Of a stretch of 6,884 nt of DNA, positions 6,801 to 6,884 are shown one piece after another. Below the pieces are notes generated by a model. That model was given only the letters and a program-made list of their open reading frames with translations, had not been told where the DNA came from and searched no databases. Source of the stretch: an uncultured Bacteroidota bacterium (GTDB lineage: Bacteria; Bacteroidota; Bacteroidia; Chitinophagales; Chitinophagaceae). Within the stretch, counting starts at the first letter, position 1. Every line of letters starts with the position of its first letter. A program made the translations under genes and the position numbers. The stretch is from assembly GCA_946479055.1 (NCBI GenBank), contig CAMLEX010000273.1, positions 1-6,884 of the forward strand, in the 5' to 3' direction.

Positions 6801-6868
6801 GTGAAGCACAAACTAAACTGACACAGGTAACGGAAGAGGAAAGTAAAAGTAGTAAGGTGGGGAATTAA
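3833..6868 (+). CDS. Large exported tetratricopeptide-repeat (TPR) protein
   Basis: A 1011-residue protein that begins with a signal peptide (MKQSFFLAIATVLSISAFSQ, probable signal peptidase I cleavage after Ser19, motif A-F-S) and has no lipobox Cys, so it is probably soluble in the periplasm or peripheral at a membrane. The rest is an almost continuous helical array. About 20 or more TPR-like units of 31-36 residues can be read, for example at about 110-140, 145-175, 182-210, 215-244, 320-350, 360-392, 510-540, 622-650, 656-690, 766-798, 880-908, 914-944 and 953-982. They carry the usual G/A-Y-F...Y-x-x-A and Y-P-N/D-S signatures. No enzymatic domain or transmembrane segment is visible. The ATG is the first available, as an in-frame TAA lies at 3818-3820. 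The C-terminus is charged (EEESKSSKVGN). TPR arrays bind proteins; a role in envelope assembly or secretion is inference. It is not clearly BamD or the lipoprotein SprE/PorW. Confidence 0.9.
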   Translation: MKQSFFLAIATVLSISAFSQQTIYYSDPFTKFKEAKEYFQKEQYSLAYPLLKELKQSVRETDRANNSVTVQEITYYTTACALKQGEESAEEQAIDYIDLEKNTARVQMMNFQLAEYYFRQKNFNKAVAHYEQANIANLSNKDIAAMKFHQGYSYFTMQQFAKAKPLFNTIRSMRDDPNYLDANYYYGFLAFRDKQYNEALQSFKIVENEKDYATVVPYYIAQIYYIQGKKEEALKYAENKIKTGKSQYYDLELKQMIGHAYFERKEYDKGLPYLEDYVKSSPKVRREDLYELSYAYYMGNQLPKAIEGFKQLSGKEDSLSQSAMYLLGDAYLKTGQKSNARNAFLFCASNSSDRKQQEVSKFQYARLSYELGYQDEALNSLKAFLNDYPNSAYDAEAKDLLVAVLTNTNNYREALSLLDGMSNPTPNAKRLYPRILYGRATEFVNDGRLAEADALLDKALKDPNNGSVLPLVNFWKGEIAYRNNRLDDAIKYYNAYLSGGSPTSGEANVSNVRYNLGYCYLRKENYPAALGFFEPLAKNPALNSDELTQDAYLRTADCYYMERNYSKAKAMYENVIKFSWPAEDYATFQNSMIAGIKSSKDKISLLNTMNRKFPSSDLITDANLEIANTYMADEKFSEAIPYLNNVIKESGNASYKPQAYLKLGTAYYNLNNNAEALKHYQELVAQYPNSQEAGDALDNVKVIYIEIGKTDDYAAFMRKAGKPISVDTEDSLTYAAAENQLTNGNTTAALNSFNSYLQKFPDGVYAMDANFYRSEIYSSKKDWNNALTGYETVAANAPNNFAEKAILAAARINFFELKNYAKAETYYIQLGREASNQENQLEAMRGLLRSQYQLKKWTEAAANAKDLATAKGSSNDDKALANMAIGKSFAINRQYDQAIANFKTVVQLNKAALAAEARYEIADSWFELNKLADAEKAAFEVINKSGSYDYWVTKAYILLGDVYFKQKDYFNAKATFQSVVDNTIEPTLKSEAQTKLTQVTEEESKSSKVGN

Positions 6869-6873
6869 AGAAT

Positions 6874-6884
6874 ATGGAAATGTG
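6874..6884 (+). CDS. Possible start of a downstream gene, cut by the window edge
   Basis: Five bases after the TPR stop codon an ATG begins at 6874, with a second at 6880. Either could start a gene co-transcribed with the TPR gene, but only a few codons are visible and the product cannot be identified. Confidence 0.2.

Overview
The window looks like an ordinary chromosomal segment of a Bacteroidota bacterium, most likely a sphingobacterial or Chitinophagaceae-like lineage (inferred from protein style; no marker gene is present). The supporting signs are AT-rich DNA, A-rich leaders without clear Shine-Dalgarno sites, a Bacteroidota-type signal peptide ending in AFSQ, a DUF6526-type protein and a very long periplasmic TPR protein. 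I see no rRNA, tRNA, CRISPR array, insertion sequence, phage gene or other clear mark of horizontal transfer.

Layout. Positions 1-1201 (+) hold the 3' part of a peptidase S13 / PBP4-type D-Ala-D-Ala carboxypeptidase (dacB). Its catalytic SxxK motif lies right at the left edge, so the N-terminus is outside the window. After a 61-nt G-poor leader comes a small two-helix membrane protein of the DUF6526 type (1263-1691, +). It meets the next gene tail to tail with no gap: the two stop codons abut inside TGATCA. On the minus strand, reading leftward, come a DoxX-family membrane protein (3638-3231), a YbgC-like hotdog acyl-CoA thioesterase (3122-2712) and a site-2-protease-type M50 membrane metalloprotease (2702-1692). 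The last two are 9 nt apart and very probably co-transcribed. The 108-nt gap between doxX and the thioesterase carries a low-complexity repeat, an 11-bp inverted repeat and an overlapping 12-bp palindrome. A 194-nt divergent intergenic region (3639-3832) with a perfect DnaA-box 9-mer and a TGTTTGG direct repeat separates doxX from a 1011-residue exported TPR protein (3833-6868, +). A further gene may start at 6874.

How the genes fit together. Most products belong to the cell envelope: peptidoglycan trimming (dacB), intramembrane proteolysis (M50), small membrane proteins (DUF6526, DoxX) and a periplasmic TPR scaffold. The thioesterase is a cytoplasmic acyl-CoA enzyme. No shared pathway can be shown from the sequence. 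I found no convincing new defence or mobile system. The most interesting leftovers are the alternative hairpins upstream of the thioesterase, the G-free repeat leader, the isolated DnaA box and the large uncharacterised TPR protein.
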